Source: an uncultured Collinsella sp.
GTDB lineage: Bacteria; Actinomycetota; Coriobacteriia; Coriobacteriales; Coriobacteriaceae
Assembly: GCA_958349325.1 (NCBI GenBank)
Contig: CATWCP010000030.1
Span: forward strand, 1 to 11,742
Reading direction: 5' to 3'
DNA: 11,742 nucleotides
Shown: positions 5,625 through 11,742 of the stretch, piece after piece
Layout of the letters: the number at the start of each line of letters is the position of its first letter
Numbering within the stretch: position 1 is the first letter of the stretch
Notes under the pieces: model-generated
Seen by the model: the letters and a program-made list of their open reading frames with translations, nothing else
Database searches by the model: none
What the model was told of the DNA's origin: nothing
Translations under genes and position numbers: made by a program

Positions 5625-5933
5625 TTGGCTACCCAAAAGATCCGCATTCGCCTCAAGGGCTATGATCACGAGGTCGTCGATCAGTCCGCGAAGCTCATCG
5701 TCGAGACCGCTCAGAAGACCGGCGCTCGCGTTTCCGGTCCTGTCCCCCTGCCCACCGAGCGCAACCTGTACACGGTTATCCGCTCGCCGCACGTGAACAA
5801 GGACTCCCGTGAGCAGTTCGAGATGCGCACCCACAAGCGCCTCATCGACATCCTCGACCCCACCTCGGGCACCGTTGATTCGCTCATGCGTCTCGACCTT
5901 CCCGCTGGCGTCGACATCGACATCAAGCTCTAA
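5625..5933 (+). CDS. rpsJ: 30S ribosomal protein S10 (NusE)
   Basis: This 102-residue protein is S10, which binds the head of the 30S subunit and, as NusE, pairs with NusB in transcription antitermination. Diagnostic segments are KIRIRLKGYDHEVVDQSAKL, the loop region GPVPLPTERNLYTVIRSPHV, and EQFEMRTHKRLIDILDPTSG near the C-terminus. The length is normal (102-105). The start is TTG at 5625, 8 nt after GGAGG (5612-5616 in TTTGGAGG), giving the conserved ATQKIRIRL start. It sits 60 nt after fusA and is followed at once by a terminator, so it appears to be the last gene of this operon. Usually rpsJ leads the S10 operon (rplC, rplD and so on); rplC is not next here. A second copy elsewhere cannot be checked. 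Confidence 0.98.
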   Translation: MATQKIRIRLKGYDHEVVDQSAKLIVETAQKTGARVSGPVPLPTERNLYTVIRSPHVNKDSREQFEMRTHKRLIDILDPTSGTVDSLMRLDLPAGVDIDIKL

Positions 5934-5954
5934 GCGATATCGCTCTTAGCTTAC

Positions 5955-5990
5955 AGAGCCCCGCTGCCATTACGGTAGCGGGGCTCTTTT
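5955..5990 (+). terminator. Intrinsic terminator after rpsJ
   Basis: AGAGCCCCGCT (5955-5965) pairs perfectly with AGCGGGGCTCT (5977-5987). The stem continues with GCC/GGT (one G-U) to a 5-nt ATTAC loop, 14 bp in all. TTTT follows at 5987-5990, with further T residues after it. It closes the rpsL-rpsJ operon before the convergent birA gene. A 12-bp palindrome, AGCGATATCGCT (5933-5944), lies just upstream. Confidence 0.92.
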
Positions 5991-6049
5991 GTTTTGAATG
6001 GTGACCTTGGGGGTCCGGATAATGCGGCCGAATGGGTGGCTATGGCGCC

Positions 6050-6826
6050 TTATTTACCCATGGGGCGCAGTGATGCCTCCTCAAAATGGAAGGATCGCAA
6101 GTCGTCTTCTGTCTCGATGCACGCGCGACCAAAGTCATCGACCGTTTGAAAGATGCCACGCGCCAGCTCGTCCCCAGCGGGGGAACGGGCGAAAACGTGA
6201 TCCCCAATCCAATTGAGATGACCGATATATTCGCCGTGGACGGGCGCGAGCGGTCCGGCGTCTTCTTCCATGGCGTTGAGACGCTCTGCCCATGTGTCTG
6301 CAGCGTTCACGACCGCGTGATAGACCTCCTTGAGTAGCACATCGACGGCGGGAACATTCTCGTTGAGGTCCGAGAGACCGATTGCCGGCAGGCCGCCATC
6401 GGGAACCTCCGAAGGCACATAGTTCACATTGACGCCAATGCCGCAGACGGCGAAAGGTTTGCCTTCGTTATCGTGTGCGGCCTCGACCAGAATGCCGCCG
6501 AGCTTGCGTCCTCGCGCGACCAGATCGTTGGGCCATTTGAGGCCAATCTCGTTTGCAAGACCCTGATTTTCGAGCGCCTCGAGCACCGCTAGGCCGCTGA
6601 CGGCGGCAAGACCAGAGTACTTTGCAGGATTAACGCATGGACGCAGGACAATCGAAAGCAATAGGTTGCCGGCGGTTGAATCCCACTTGTGGCCGCGCCG
6701 GCCGCGTCCTGCCGTCTGAGCCCGGGCGGCAAGTCCTGTGCCGTGCGGCGCTCCTTGTTTTCCTGCTTCGAGCAGGTCATCGTTGGTCGATCCGGTTACG
6801 TCGACTATCGTTAATTTGGCATCCAT
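6050..6826 (-). CDS. birA: Biotin--[acetyl-CoA-carboxylase] ligase, monofunctional
   Basis: This 258-residue enzyme would activate biotin with ATP to biotinyl-5'-AMP and attach it to the carrier lysine of acetyl-CoA carboxylase (AccB/BCCP). The catalytic core is intact: GSTND (12-16), the adenylate-binding loop GRGRRG (40-45) with Trp48, KWPND (97-101) and KLGGILVE (108-115). A small SH3-like C-terminal domain with DDFGRACIETEDDLRSF follows. There is no N-terminal winged helix, so it is a class I ligase and not the biotin-operon repressor. I chose the ATG at 6826 because AAGGAGG (complement of 6838-6844) precedes it at a workable 11 nt and the homologous core starts here; an upstream ATG at 6907 would add 27 unrelated residues. 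It is divergent from fabH, whose pathway needs biotinylated carboxylase. I see no convincing terminator of its own. Confidence 0.93.
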   Translation of the reverse strand: MDAKLTIVDVTGSTNDDLLEAGKQGAPHGTGLAARAQTAGRGRRGHKWDSTAGNLLLSIVLRPCVNPAKYSGLAAVSGLAVLEALENQGLANEIGLKWPNDLVARGRKLGGILVEAAHDNEGKPFAVCGIGVNVNYVPSEVPDGGLPAIGLSDLNENVPAVDVLLKEVYHAVVNAADTWAERLNAMEEDAGPLAPVHGEYIGHLNWIGDHVFARSPAGDELARGIFQTVDDFGRACIETEDDLRSFHFEEASLRPMGK

Positions 6827-6919
6827 AGCGGCTGCTACCTCCTTAATGAATAAGTGAATAACGCAATAGTGTCGTGAGGCAGACACAATGTGAAGCCTTT
6901 GTCGCATTTGGCCAATTTA

Positions 6920-6937
6920 ATGTTAACACGTCAACAA
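6920..6937 (+). promoter_or_regulatory. Candidate operator, distal copy of an 18-bp direct repeat upstream of fabH
   Basis: ATGTTAACACGTCAACAA matches 6968-6985 at 17 of 18 positions, 48 bp apart. The core GTTAACACGTCAAC is partly palindromic (10 of 14 positions match its reverse complement), as expected for a dimeric repressor site. It is unlike the FapR or FabT boxes I know. It overlaps the suggested -35 region. Confidence 0.5.
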
Positions 6938-6957
6938 TGACTAAAATGCGCTATCCT
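6931..6957 (+). promoter_or_regulatory. Tentative promoter of the fab operon
   Basis: TATCCT (6952-6957) is a plausible -10, identical to that proposed for rpsL. The best -35 in range is TCAACA (6931-6936), with a short 15-bp spacer, so the call is weak. It would lie between the two candidate operators, with the first covering the -35 and the second just past the start site. Confidence 0.3.
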
Positions 6958-6967
6958 CTCTTGGTCG

Positions 6968-6985
6968 ATGTAAACACGTCAACAA
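6968..6985 (+). promoter_or_regulatory. Candidate operator, proximal copy of the 18-bp direct repeat upstream of fabH
   Basis: ATGTAAACACGTCAACAA differs from the 6920-6937 copy at one base. It ends 3 nt before the fabH ribosome binding site (AAAGGAGG, 6989-6996), so a bound protein could block transcription of the operon. The 48-bp spacing would suit cooperative binding. Confidence 0.5.
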
Positions 6986-7002
6986 CTCAAAGGAGGTTAG
7001 TG

Positions 7003-7962
7003 ATGGGTTTCACGATACTGGGAACGGGCTCGGCGCTTCCCGAGCGCAGCGTTTCCAACGACGAGCTGTCCGAGTTCCTGGACACCTCGAATGAGTGGAT
7101 TTTTAACCGTACGGGGATCAAGAGCCGCCATGTGTGCACCGCCGAGTCACTCGACGACCTTGCCGTGGCAGCGAGCGAGCAAGCGCTCCAGGCGTCCGGA
7201 CTCGATGCGAGCCAGCTGGATCTTATCGTCTGTTCGACGACGACGGGCGATCATCTCGTTCCTGCCGAAGCGTGCGCCGTTGCTGAGCGCCTGGGTGCCA
7301 CATGTCCAGCCTTCGACGTTTCGGCGGCTTGTGCCGGCTTCGTATTTGCGCTCGATGTCGCCGAGGGCTATATCGCTCGAGGACGAGCCAAGCATGCGCT
7401 TGTCGTTGCCGCCGAGCAGATGACGCGCGCCCTTGACTGGTCAGACCGCGCCACGTGCGTGCTCTTTGGCGACGGCGCGGGCGCTGCAGTGATAGGGGCT
7501 GGGGGAGACAACCCCCTTGCCGTTGAGCTTTCGACGGCGCCCGACGTCGAGACGTTGCGCGTTCCCGGTCTGGTCGGCACCTCGCCGTTTAAGGACTCCG
7601 CAGATAGCGCGAGCGTGCTGTCCATGAATGGTCGCCGCGTGTTCAAGTTCGGCGTCAACGCCATCTGCGACACGGTCCATAAGCTTGCGAGCGATGCGGG
7701 CATTTCGGTCGAAGACATCGATCATTTTGTATTCCATCAGGCTAACGAACGAATCCTGAGTCAGGCGGTCAAGCGTCTCGGCGTGCCAGACGAGCGCGTG
7801 GTTCGAACGCTACGCGAGACCGGCAACATTTCGAGCGCCTGCATTCCCTTTGCGCTTGACCGGCTGGCACGTACCGACGCACTGAATGAGGACGACACCA
7901 TCGCCCTCGTTGGATTTGGCGCCGGCCTGGATATAGGTGGCTATCTGCTTCGTTGGAAGTAG
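7003..7962 (+). CDS. fabH: Beta-ketoacyl-ACP synthase III (FabH)
   Basis: This 319-residue enzyme would start fatty acid synthesis by condensing an acyl-CoA primer with malonyl-ACP. The thiolase-fold signature is complete: the N-terminal GTGSALPERSVSNDEL, NRTGIKSRHV, the active-site Cys110 in SAACAGF, His245 in HQANERI and Asn275 in GNISSACIP. This is the Cys-His-Asn triad seen at 112/244/274 in E. coli, and the length is normal. I chose the ATG at 7003, 6 nt after AAAGGAGG (6989-6996); the GTG at 7000 is possible, and a longer frame upstream would run through the candidate operators. It is the first gene of the fab operon and is transcribed away from birA. Whether it prefers acetyl-CoA or branched primers cannot be read from the sequence. 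Confidence 0.95.
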   Translation: MGFTILGTGSALPERSVSNDELSEFLDTSNEWIFNRTGIKSRHVCTAESLDDLAVAASEQALQASGLDASQLDLIVCSTTTGDHLVPAEACAVAERLGATCPAFDVSAACAGFVFALDVAEGYIARGRAKHALVVAAEQMTRALDWSDRATCVLFGDGAGAAVIGAGGDNPLAVELSTAPDVETLRVPGLVGTSPFKDSADSASVLSMNGRRVFKFGVNAICDTVHKLASDAGISVEDIDHFVFHQANERILSQAVKRLGVPDERVVRTLRETGNISSACIPFALDRLARTDALNEDDTIALVGFGAGLDIGGYLLRWK

Positions 7963-8014
7963 TCGCACATAGGAAATAAAAACGCCCCTAGGGCACAAAC
8001 AAAGGAGAACTACC

Positions 8015-8251
8015 ATGGCAGATCAGAAGACCTTCGAGCGCGTTTGCGACGTTATCCGCGAGACCGCTGGCCTTGACGACGTCGAGATGAAGCCCGAGTC
8101 CACGCTCGAGGAGATTGGCCTCGACAGCCTGGGTACCGTCGAGATCCTCGTTGCCGTCGAGGACGAGTTTGGCATTGAGCTCGATACCGAGGAGAACCCC
8201 AAGACGGTCGGCGAGTTCGTCGATACGGTCGAGGCGGCATTGGAGAAGTAG
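8015..8251 (+). CDS. acpP: Acyl carrier protein
   Basis: This 78-residue acidic protein carries growing acyl chains on a 4'-phosphopantetheine arm. The attachment site is Ser38 in GLDSLGTVEI, the canonical DSL motif at the start of helix II. The helices and the length (75-80) are typical. The ATG start lies 7 nt after AAAGGAG (8001-8007). It lies 52 nt after fabH and its TAG overlaps a possible GTG start of fabK, so the genes are tightly coupled. A position between fabH and fabK is usual for Gram-positive-type fab clusters. A small GCCCCTAGGGC palindrome lies in the spacer. I see nothing abnormal. Confidence 0.97.
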   Translation: MADQKTFERVCDVIRETAGLDDVEMKPESTLEEIGLDSLGTVEILVAVEDEFGIELDTEENPKTVGEFVDTVEAALEK

Positions 8252-8253
8252 TG

Positions 8254-9198
8254 ATGATCAAGTCTCCTCTCTGCGAGCTGCTCGGCATCGAAAAGCCCGT
8301 GTTCCAGGGCGGCATGGCCTGGATTGCCGATGCTTCGCTTGCCTCGGCCGTGTCCGAGGCCGGCGGGTTGGGAATCATCGCGGCCATGAATGCCGACGCC
8401 AACTGGCTGCGCGATCAGATTCACGAGCTGCGCACCAAGACGGATAAGCCTTTTGGCGTGAACGTCATGCTTATGAGCCCGTTTGCCGACGAGGTCGCAC
8501 AGGTTGTGATCGACGAGCAAGTGCCGGTCGTCGTGACGGGTGCCGGCAATCCCACCAAGTACATGAAGGCTTGGAACGACGCGGGCATCAAGGTCATCCC
8601 GGTTGTTGCCTCGGTGGCGCTGGCGCGTCTCGTGGCGCGTCGCGGGGCCACCGCCGTGGTTGCCGAAGGCACCGAATCGGGTGGACATATTGGCGAGACG
8701 TCGACGATGGCGCTCGTTCCGCAGGTTGTCGACGCGGTCGATATCCCCGTTGTGGCAGCCGGCGGTATCGCGGATGGCCGCGGGGTGGCGGCCGCCTTTA
8801 TGCTCGGCGCTGCCGGCGTCCAGGTGGGAACACGCTTTCTGGTCGCAAACGAGTGCACCGTATCCGAACAGTACAAAGAGCTGGTGCTCAAGGCAGGCGA
8901 CACGTCGACGCGTGCGACCGGTCGCTCGACGGGACATCCGGTTCGCGCCCTCAAGAGCCCCTTCACCAACGCGTATGCCAAGAACGAGGCGGCGGGCGCA
9001 AGCCCCGAGGAGCTTGGGGCCATGGGCACGGGCGCGCTTCGTAAAGCCGCAAAGGACGGTAATTACGAAGAGGGTTCGTATTTGTGCGGACAGATTGCCG
9101 GTATGGTCAACGAACGCCAGAGCGCACGCGAAATCGTCGACGATCTGGTCGATGGCGCCGAGCATGTCCTGAAGGGTGCGTCCGCATGGGTAGCGTAG
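8254..9198 (+). CDS. fabK: Enoyl-ACP reductase II, FMN-dependent (FabK)
   Basis: This 314-residue TIM-barrel flavoprotein would perform the last reduction of each elongation cycle, trans-2-enoyl-ACP to acyl-ACP. Visible family features are the N-terminal PVFQGGMAWIADASLASAVS, the phosphate-binding GGLGII segment, ESGGHIGE with His145 (equivalent to His144 of the Streptococcus pneumoniae enzyme), PVVAAGGIADGRGVAAA and GAAGVQVGTRFL. Nitronate monooxygenases share this fold, but the position inside a fab operon decides for FabK. I chose the ATG at 8254, 8 nt after GGAG (8242-8245) inside acpP; the GTG at 8251 is an alternative. The 3' end overlaps fabD by 13 nt. FabK is not related to FabI and is naturally insensitive to triclosan. 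Confidence 0.93.
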   Translation: MIKSPLCELLGIEKPVFQGGMAWIADASLASAVSEAGGLGIIAAMNADANWLRDQIHELRTKTDKPFGVNVMLMSPFADEVAQVVIDEQVPVVVTGAGNPTKYMKAWNDAGIKVIPVVASVALARLVARRGATAVVAEGTESGGHIGETSTMALVPQVVDAVDIPVVAAGGIADGRGVAAAFMLGAAGVQVGTRFLVANECTVSEQYKELVLKAGDTSTRATGRSTGHPVRALKSPFTNAYAKNEAAGASPEELGAMGTGALRKAAKDGNYEEGSYLCGQIAGMVNERQSAREIVDDLVDGAEHVLKGASAWVA

Positions 9199-10112
9199 CG
9201 TTTCTGTTTGCCGGTCAGGGTGCCCAGCATCCCGCGATGGGCGTCGACCTCATCGAGGCATCACCGGCGGCTGCCGAGGTGTTTGCGATCGCCGACGAGG
9301 TGCGTCCGGGAACCAGTGAGCAGTGCCGGAGCGCCTCCAAGGAGGAACTCTCGCAGACCGAGAACACACAGCCTTGCGTGTTCGTGCACGACTTGGCAGC
9401 GGCTACCGCCCTGCGCGAGCGCGGCGTGGTGCCTGCCGCCTGTGCGGGATTCTCGCTGGGCGAGGTCGCCGCGCTCACCTTTGCGGGGGCATTCGATACG
9501 CGAGCGGGCTTTGAGCTCGTGTGCGAGCGCGCGGCGCTTATGGCCACGGCGGCTGAGCGTCACCCCGGCGGCATGCGCGCCGTCATCAAGCTCGATGCGG
9601 CGCAAGTTGAGGGCCTGGCAAAACAGGCAGGCGAGGACTGCTGGCCGGTCAACTACAACAGCCCCCAGCAGACGGTTGTGGCCGGAGCGCCCGATGCGTT
9701 GCAGACCCTCGACGTCCTGGTAAAAGAGGCTGGTGGCCGGGCCATGAAGGTCGCGGTGTCGGGTGCATTCCATAGCCCCTATATGGCCGAGGCGACCTGT
9801 GGCCTTGCTGCATATATCGATGCCGGTCACGCGCCGTCCCCGTTGCTCATTCCTGTTATGGCAAATATGACGGCGGCGCCCTATCCGGCCGACCCGCAGG
9901 CGGCATCGGAGGTGCTGACCAACCAGGTGAGTCATGCCGTACGCTGGGTCGACACGCTGCATGCTCTGCAGGATCAAGGCATCGACACGTTTATTGAGGT
10001 CGGCCCCGGCAAAACGCTGTCGGGCCTGGTCAAGCGTACGCTGAGCGACGTTCGCGTGTATTCGTGCGAAACGGCCGAGCAGGTCGCAGCTATTGCCGAC
10101 GAGCTCGCATAG
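9186..10112 (+). CDS. fabD: Malonyl-CoA:ACP transacylase
   Basis: This 308-residue enzyme would transfer malonyl from CoA to ACP, supplying the two-carbon extender. The N-terminal FLFAGQGAQ (6-14) and the nucleophile elbow GFSLGE (Ser90) are visible, as are the catalytic His196 in SGAFHSPYM and the C-terminal IEVGPGKTLSGLVKR. The family usually has His before the nucleophile (GHSLGE); here it is Phe, a conservative-looking variant that leaves GxSxG intact. The start is ATG at 9186, 13 nt before the end of fabK, with a weak GAAGGG ribosome site (9171-9176), consistent with translational coupling. A longer frame upstream would overlap fabK and lacks family similarity. fabG follows after 30 nt. 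Confidence 0.95.
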   Translation: MGSVAFLFAGQGAQHPAMGVDLIEASPAAAEVFAIADEVRPGTSEQCRSASKEELSQTENTQPCVFVHDLAAATALRERGVVPAACAGFSLGEVAALTFAGAFDTRAGFELVCERAALMATAAERHPGGMRAVIKLDAAQVEGLAKQAGEDCWPVNYNSPQQTVVAGAPDALQTLDVLVKEAGGRAMKVAVSGAFHSPYMAEATCGLAAYIDAGHAPSPLLIPVMANMTAAPYPADPQAASEVLTNQVSHAVRWVDTLHALQDQGIDTFIEVGPGKTLSGLVKRTLSDVRVYSCETAEQVAAIADELA

Positions 10113-10142
10113 TCCACAGGGCTGTAACCCGAAAGGAATGAC

Positions 10143-10916
10143 ATGGGCAACTTGAACAACGGCGCGCTCGAGCGCAACGACTCACGTCGCGTGGCACTGG
10201 TCACGGGCGGCTCGCGGGGTATCGGCCGCGCCTGCGCTGTCGGTCTGGCGGAGGACGGCTTTGATATCGCCGTCGTCTATGCCGGTGGCGGCGATGCGGC
10301 GCGCGAGACGTGCGAAGCCTGCGAGGCCGCTGGTGCCACGGCGCGCGCATATCAATGTGACGTGGCCGACCCCGCTGCCGTCAACGCGTGCGTGGAAGCG
10401 GTCCTCAACGACTTTGGCTTCATTTGGGCGCTCGTCAACAACGCTGGCATCACCCGCGACGGCCTGCTCATGCGTATGAGTGACGATGCCTTCGACCGCG
10501 TGCTCGATGTCAATCTCAAGGGCACGTTCAATACGACGCGCGCGCTCACCAAGACCTTTATGCGCCAGCGCGGCGGTTGCGTCATCAACATGAGCTCGGT
10601 TGTGGGCCTGATGGGCAATGCCGGGCAGGCCAACTATGCAGCCTCCAAGGCGGGCGTCATCGGTCTGACCAAGGCGGTAGCGCGCGAGCTTGCGTCCCGC
10701 GGCGTACGAGTGAACGCGGTCGCCCCCGGGTTTGTCGAGACCGATATGACGGCAAAGCTTTCGGAGAAGGTTCGCGCGGCAACCGAGGAGCAGATTCCCC
10801 TAAAGCGCATGGCGCGCCCCGAGGAAGTGGCCGGCGTGGTGCGCTTTTTGGCGAGTGATGCGGCTGCCTACATTACGGGCGAGATCGTGCGCGTCGACGG
10901 CGGAATGGCGATGTAG
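10143..10916 (+). CDS. fabG: 3-oxoacyl-ACP reductase
   Basis: This 257-residue short-chain dehydrogenase would reduce 3-oxoacyl-ACP to 3-hydroxyacyl-ACP with NADPH. The Rossmann glycine motif is TGGSRGIG (21-28). NNAG is at 99-102, the catalytic Ser152 is in NMSSVVG, and Tyr165/Lys169 are in YAASK. PGFVETDM and a C-terminal GEIVRVDGGMAM are also typical. The protein is about ten residues longer than usual FabGs because about 15 polar residues precede the first strand. The ATG at 10143 has AAAGGA (10132-10137) 5 nt upstream, and no later ATG fits, so I keep the extension. It lies between fabD and fabF in the same operon. Confidence 0.95.
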   Translation: MGNLNNGALERNDSRRVALVTGGSRGIGRACAVGLAEDGFDIAVVYAGGGDAARETCEACEAAGATARAYQCDVADPAAVNACVEAVLNDFGFIWALVNNAGITRDGLLMRMSDDAFDRVLDVNLKGTFNTTRALTKTFMRQRGGCVINMSSVVGLMGNAGQANYAASKAGVIGLTKAVARELASRGVRVNAVAPGFVETDMTAKLSEKVRAATEEQIPLKRMARPEEVAGVVRFLASDAAAYITGEIVRVDGGMAM

Positions 10917-10955
10917 AAACCAGGGCCGAACAATGGCTTGGATGAGGAGACCATG

Positions 10956-11742
10956 ATGGAACAGAGAGTTGCAATCACCGGTATCGGCGCCGTATCGCCG
11001 CTCGGCAACACGGCGCTTGCCACCTGGGCGGCCATGTGCGCCGGCACGTGCGGCATCGGCCCGATCACGCACTTCGATACCGATGCGTTTGCCGTTAAGG
11101 TGGCGGCCGAGGTCAAGGGTTTTGACGGCAACGAGTACTTTGGCAAGCGTGACGTCAAGCACCTGGACCCCTGCGTTCAGTTTGCCCTGGCAGCGTCGGA
11201 CGAGGCCATGCACGATGCGGGCTTTGATGTCGAGGGCGCCATCGATCGCGAGCGCCTGGGCGTCTACGTGGGTTCGGGCGTGGGCGGCATGCAGGCACTC
11301 GTCGACAACGTCCACACGATTGCCGACCGTGGGCCCCGCCGCGCATCGCCCTATATGATCGCGATGATGATTCCCAATATGGCTTCGGGCAATATCGCAA
11401 TCCGCCACAAGGCAAAGGGCCCGACCTTGCCCGTGGTGACCGCCTGCGCGACCTCGGCCCATGCGGTGGGCGAGGCGTTCCGCGCCATCAAGCATGGCTA
11501 TGCCGATGCGATTCTCGCCGGCGGTGCCGAGGCGGCCATTATCCCCGATGCCGTTGCAGGCTTTACGTCCTGTCGCGCATTGACCACCAACCCCGATCCT
11601 GAGACGGCTTGTCGCCCGTTCGATGCGAATCGCGACGGCTTTGTGATGGGCGAGGGCGCCTGCGTGTTGGTGCTCGAGGGCATGGAGCATGCGCAGGCGC
11701 GCGGTGCGCACATTTATGCCGAGGTCGTGGGCTACGGCAACA
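10956..11742 (+). CDS. fabF: Beta-ketoacyl-ACP synthase II (FabF), truncated by the window end
   Basis: The visible 262 residues are the N-terminal part of a condensing enzyme of about 410 residues that extends acyl-ACP with malonyl-ACP. The start RVAITGIGAVSPLGN is typical, as are GVYVGSGVGGM and the active-site Cys164 in VTACATSAHAVG (Cys163 in E. coli FabF). AGGAEAAIIP and CRPFDANRDGFVMGEGA follow. The two active-site His residues lie beyond the window. I chose the ATG at 10956, 6 nt after GGAG (10946-10949); the adjacent ATG at 10953 leaves only 3 nt. It follows fabG by 39 nt in the same operon. FabB is less likely given the position after fabG and the motif spelling. Confidence 0.93.
   Translation, partial: MEQRVAITGIGAVSPLGNTALATWAAMCAGTCGIGPITHFDTDAFAVKVAAEVKGFDGNEYFGKRDVKHLDPCVQFALAASDEAMHDAGFDVEGAIDRERLGVYVGSGVGGMQALVDNVHTIADRGPRRASPYMIAMMIPNMASGNIAIRHKAKGPTLPVVTACATSAHAVGEAFRAIKHGYADAILAGGAEAAIIPDAVAGFTSCRALTTNPDPETACRPFDANRDGFVMGEGACVLVLEGMEHAQARGAHIYAEVVGYGN

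Noticed and set aside
3447..5834. Very long antisense open frame (795 codons) opposite fusA
   Set aside because: It mirrors the strongly biased codons of fusA, its protein is a low-complexity Leu/Val/Asp/Gly string, and fusA is certain on the other strand.
6827..6907. 27-residue N-terminal extension of birA as a DNA-binding domain
   Set aside because: It is far too short for a winged helix, and the ATG at 6826 has AAGGAGG upstream.
6874..7002. N-terminal extension of fabH by 43 residues
   Set aside because: It would translate through the candidate operators and promoter; AAAGGAGG sits just before the ATG at 7003, where family similarity begins.
8023..9165. Antisense open frame of 380 codons opposite acpP and fabK
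   Set aside because: It is a codon-bias shadow covering two certain genes, with no recognisable domain and no start context.
10800..11711. Antisense open frame opposite fabG/fabF
   Set aside because: It lies fully opposite two well-supported condensation and reduction genes; His/Ala/Gly-rich shadow translation.

Overview
This window looks like chromosomal core-genome DNA from a fairly high-GC, Gram-positive-type anaerobe. My best guess is an actinobacterial member of the Coriobacteriia (Collinsella-like). That rests on the compact FabH-ACP-FabK-FabD-FabG-FabF cluster, a GC-rich codon-biased translation operon and a membrane-anchored anti-sigma partner. Taxonomy is inference; there is no rRNA here.

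Layout. (1) 1-131 is the end of an upstream gene, probably rpoC, followed by a strong terminator. (2) 374-2036 is a self-contained regulatory module: an ECF-type promoter, an ECF sigma factor gene, an overlapping single-pass membrane anti-sigma gene and a terminator. Two inverted copies of a 41-nt repeat (322-362 and 2112-2152) bracket it. (3) 1997-2520 is a gene-free stretch holding that terminator, the second repeat copy, a 141-nt element with a perfect 37-bp inverted repeat, and a good housekeeping promoter. (4) 2521-5990 is the str-type translation operon rpsL-rpsG-fusA, with rpsJ appended and closed by a terminator; there is no tuf and no rplC next to rpsJ. (5) 6050-6826, on the minus strand, is birA, a biotin-protein ligase without a DNA-binding domain. 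(6) 7003 to the end is a fatty-acid-synthesis type II operon, fabH-acpP-fabK-fabD-fabG-fabF, running off the window.

How the parts work together. rpsL, rpsG, fusA and rpsJ supply ribosome and translocation components. The fab operon provides initiation (FabH), the carrier (ACP), malonyl loading (FabD), condensation (FabF), keto reduction (FabG) and enoyl reduction (FabK). BirA, divergent from fabH, would biotinylate the acetyl-CoA carboxylase carrier that feeds the same pathway. The fabH/birA gap carries two near-identical 18-bp repeats that look like operators.

The least ordinary parts are the repeat-bracketed sigma/anti-sigma module lying between the probable rpoC and rpsL, the very long hairpin upstream of rpsL, the natural Arg at S12 position 88, and the isolated rpsJ. 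I saw no CRISPR array, tRNA, rRNA or transposase gene.
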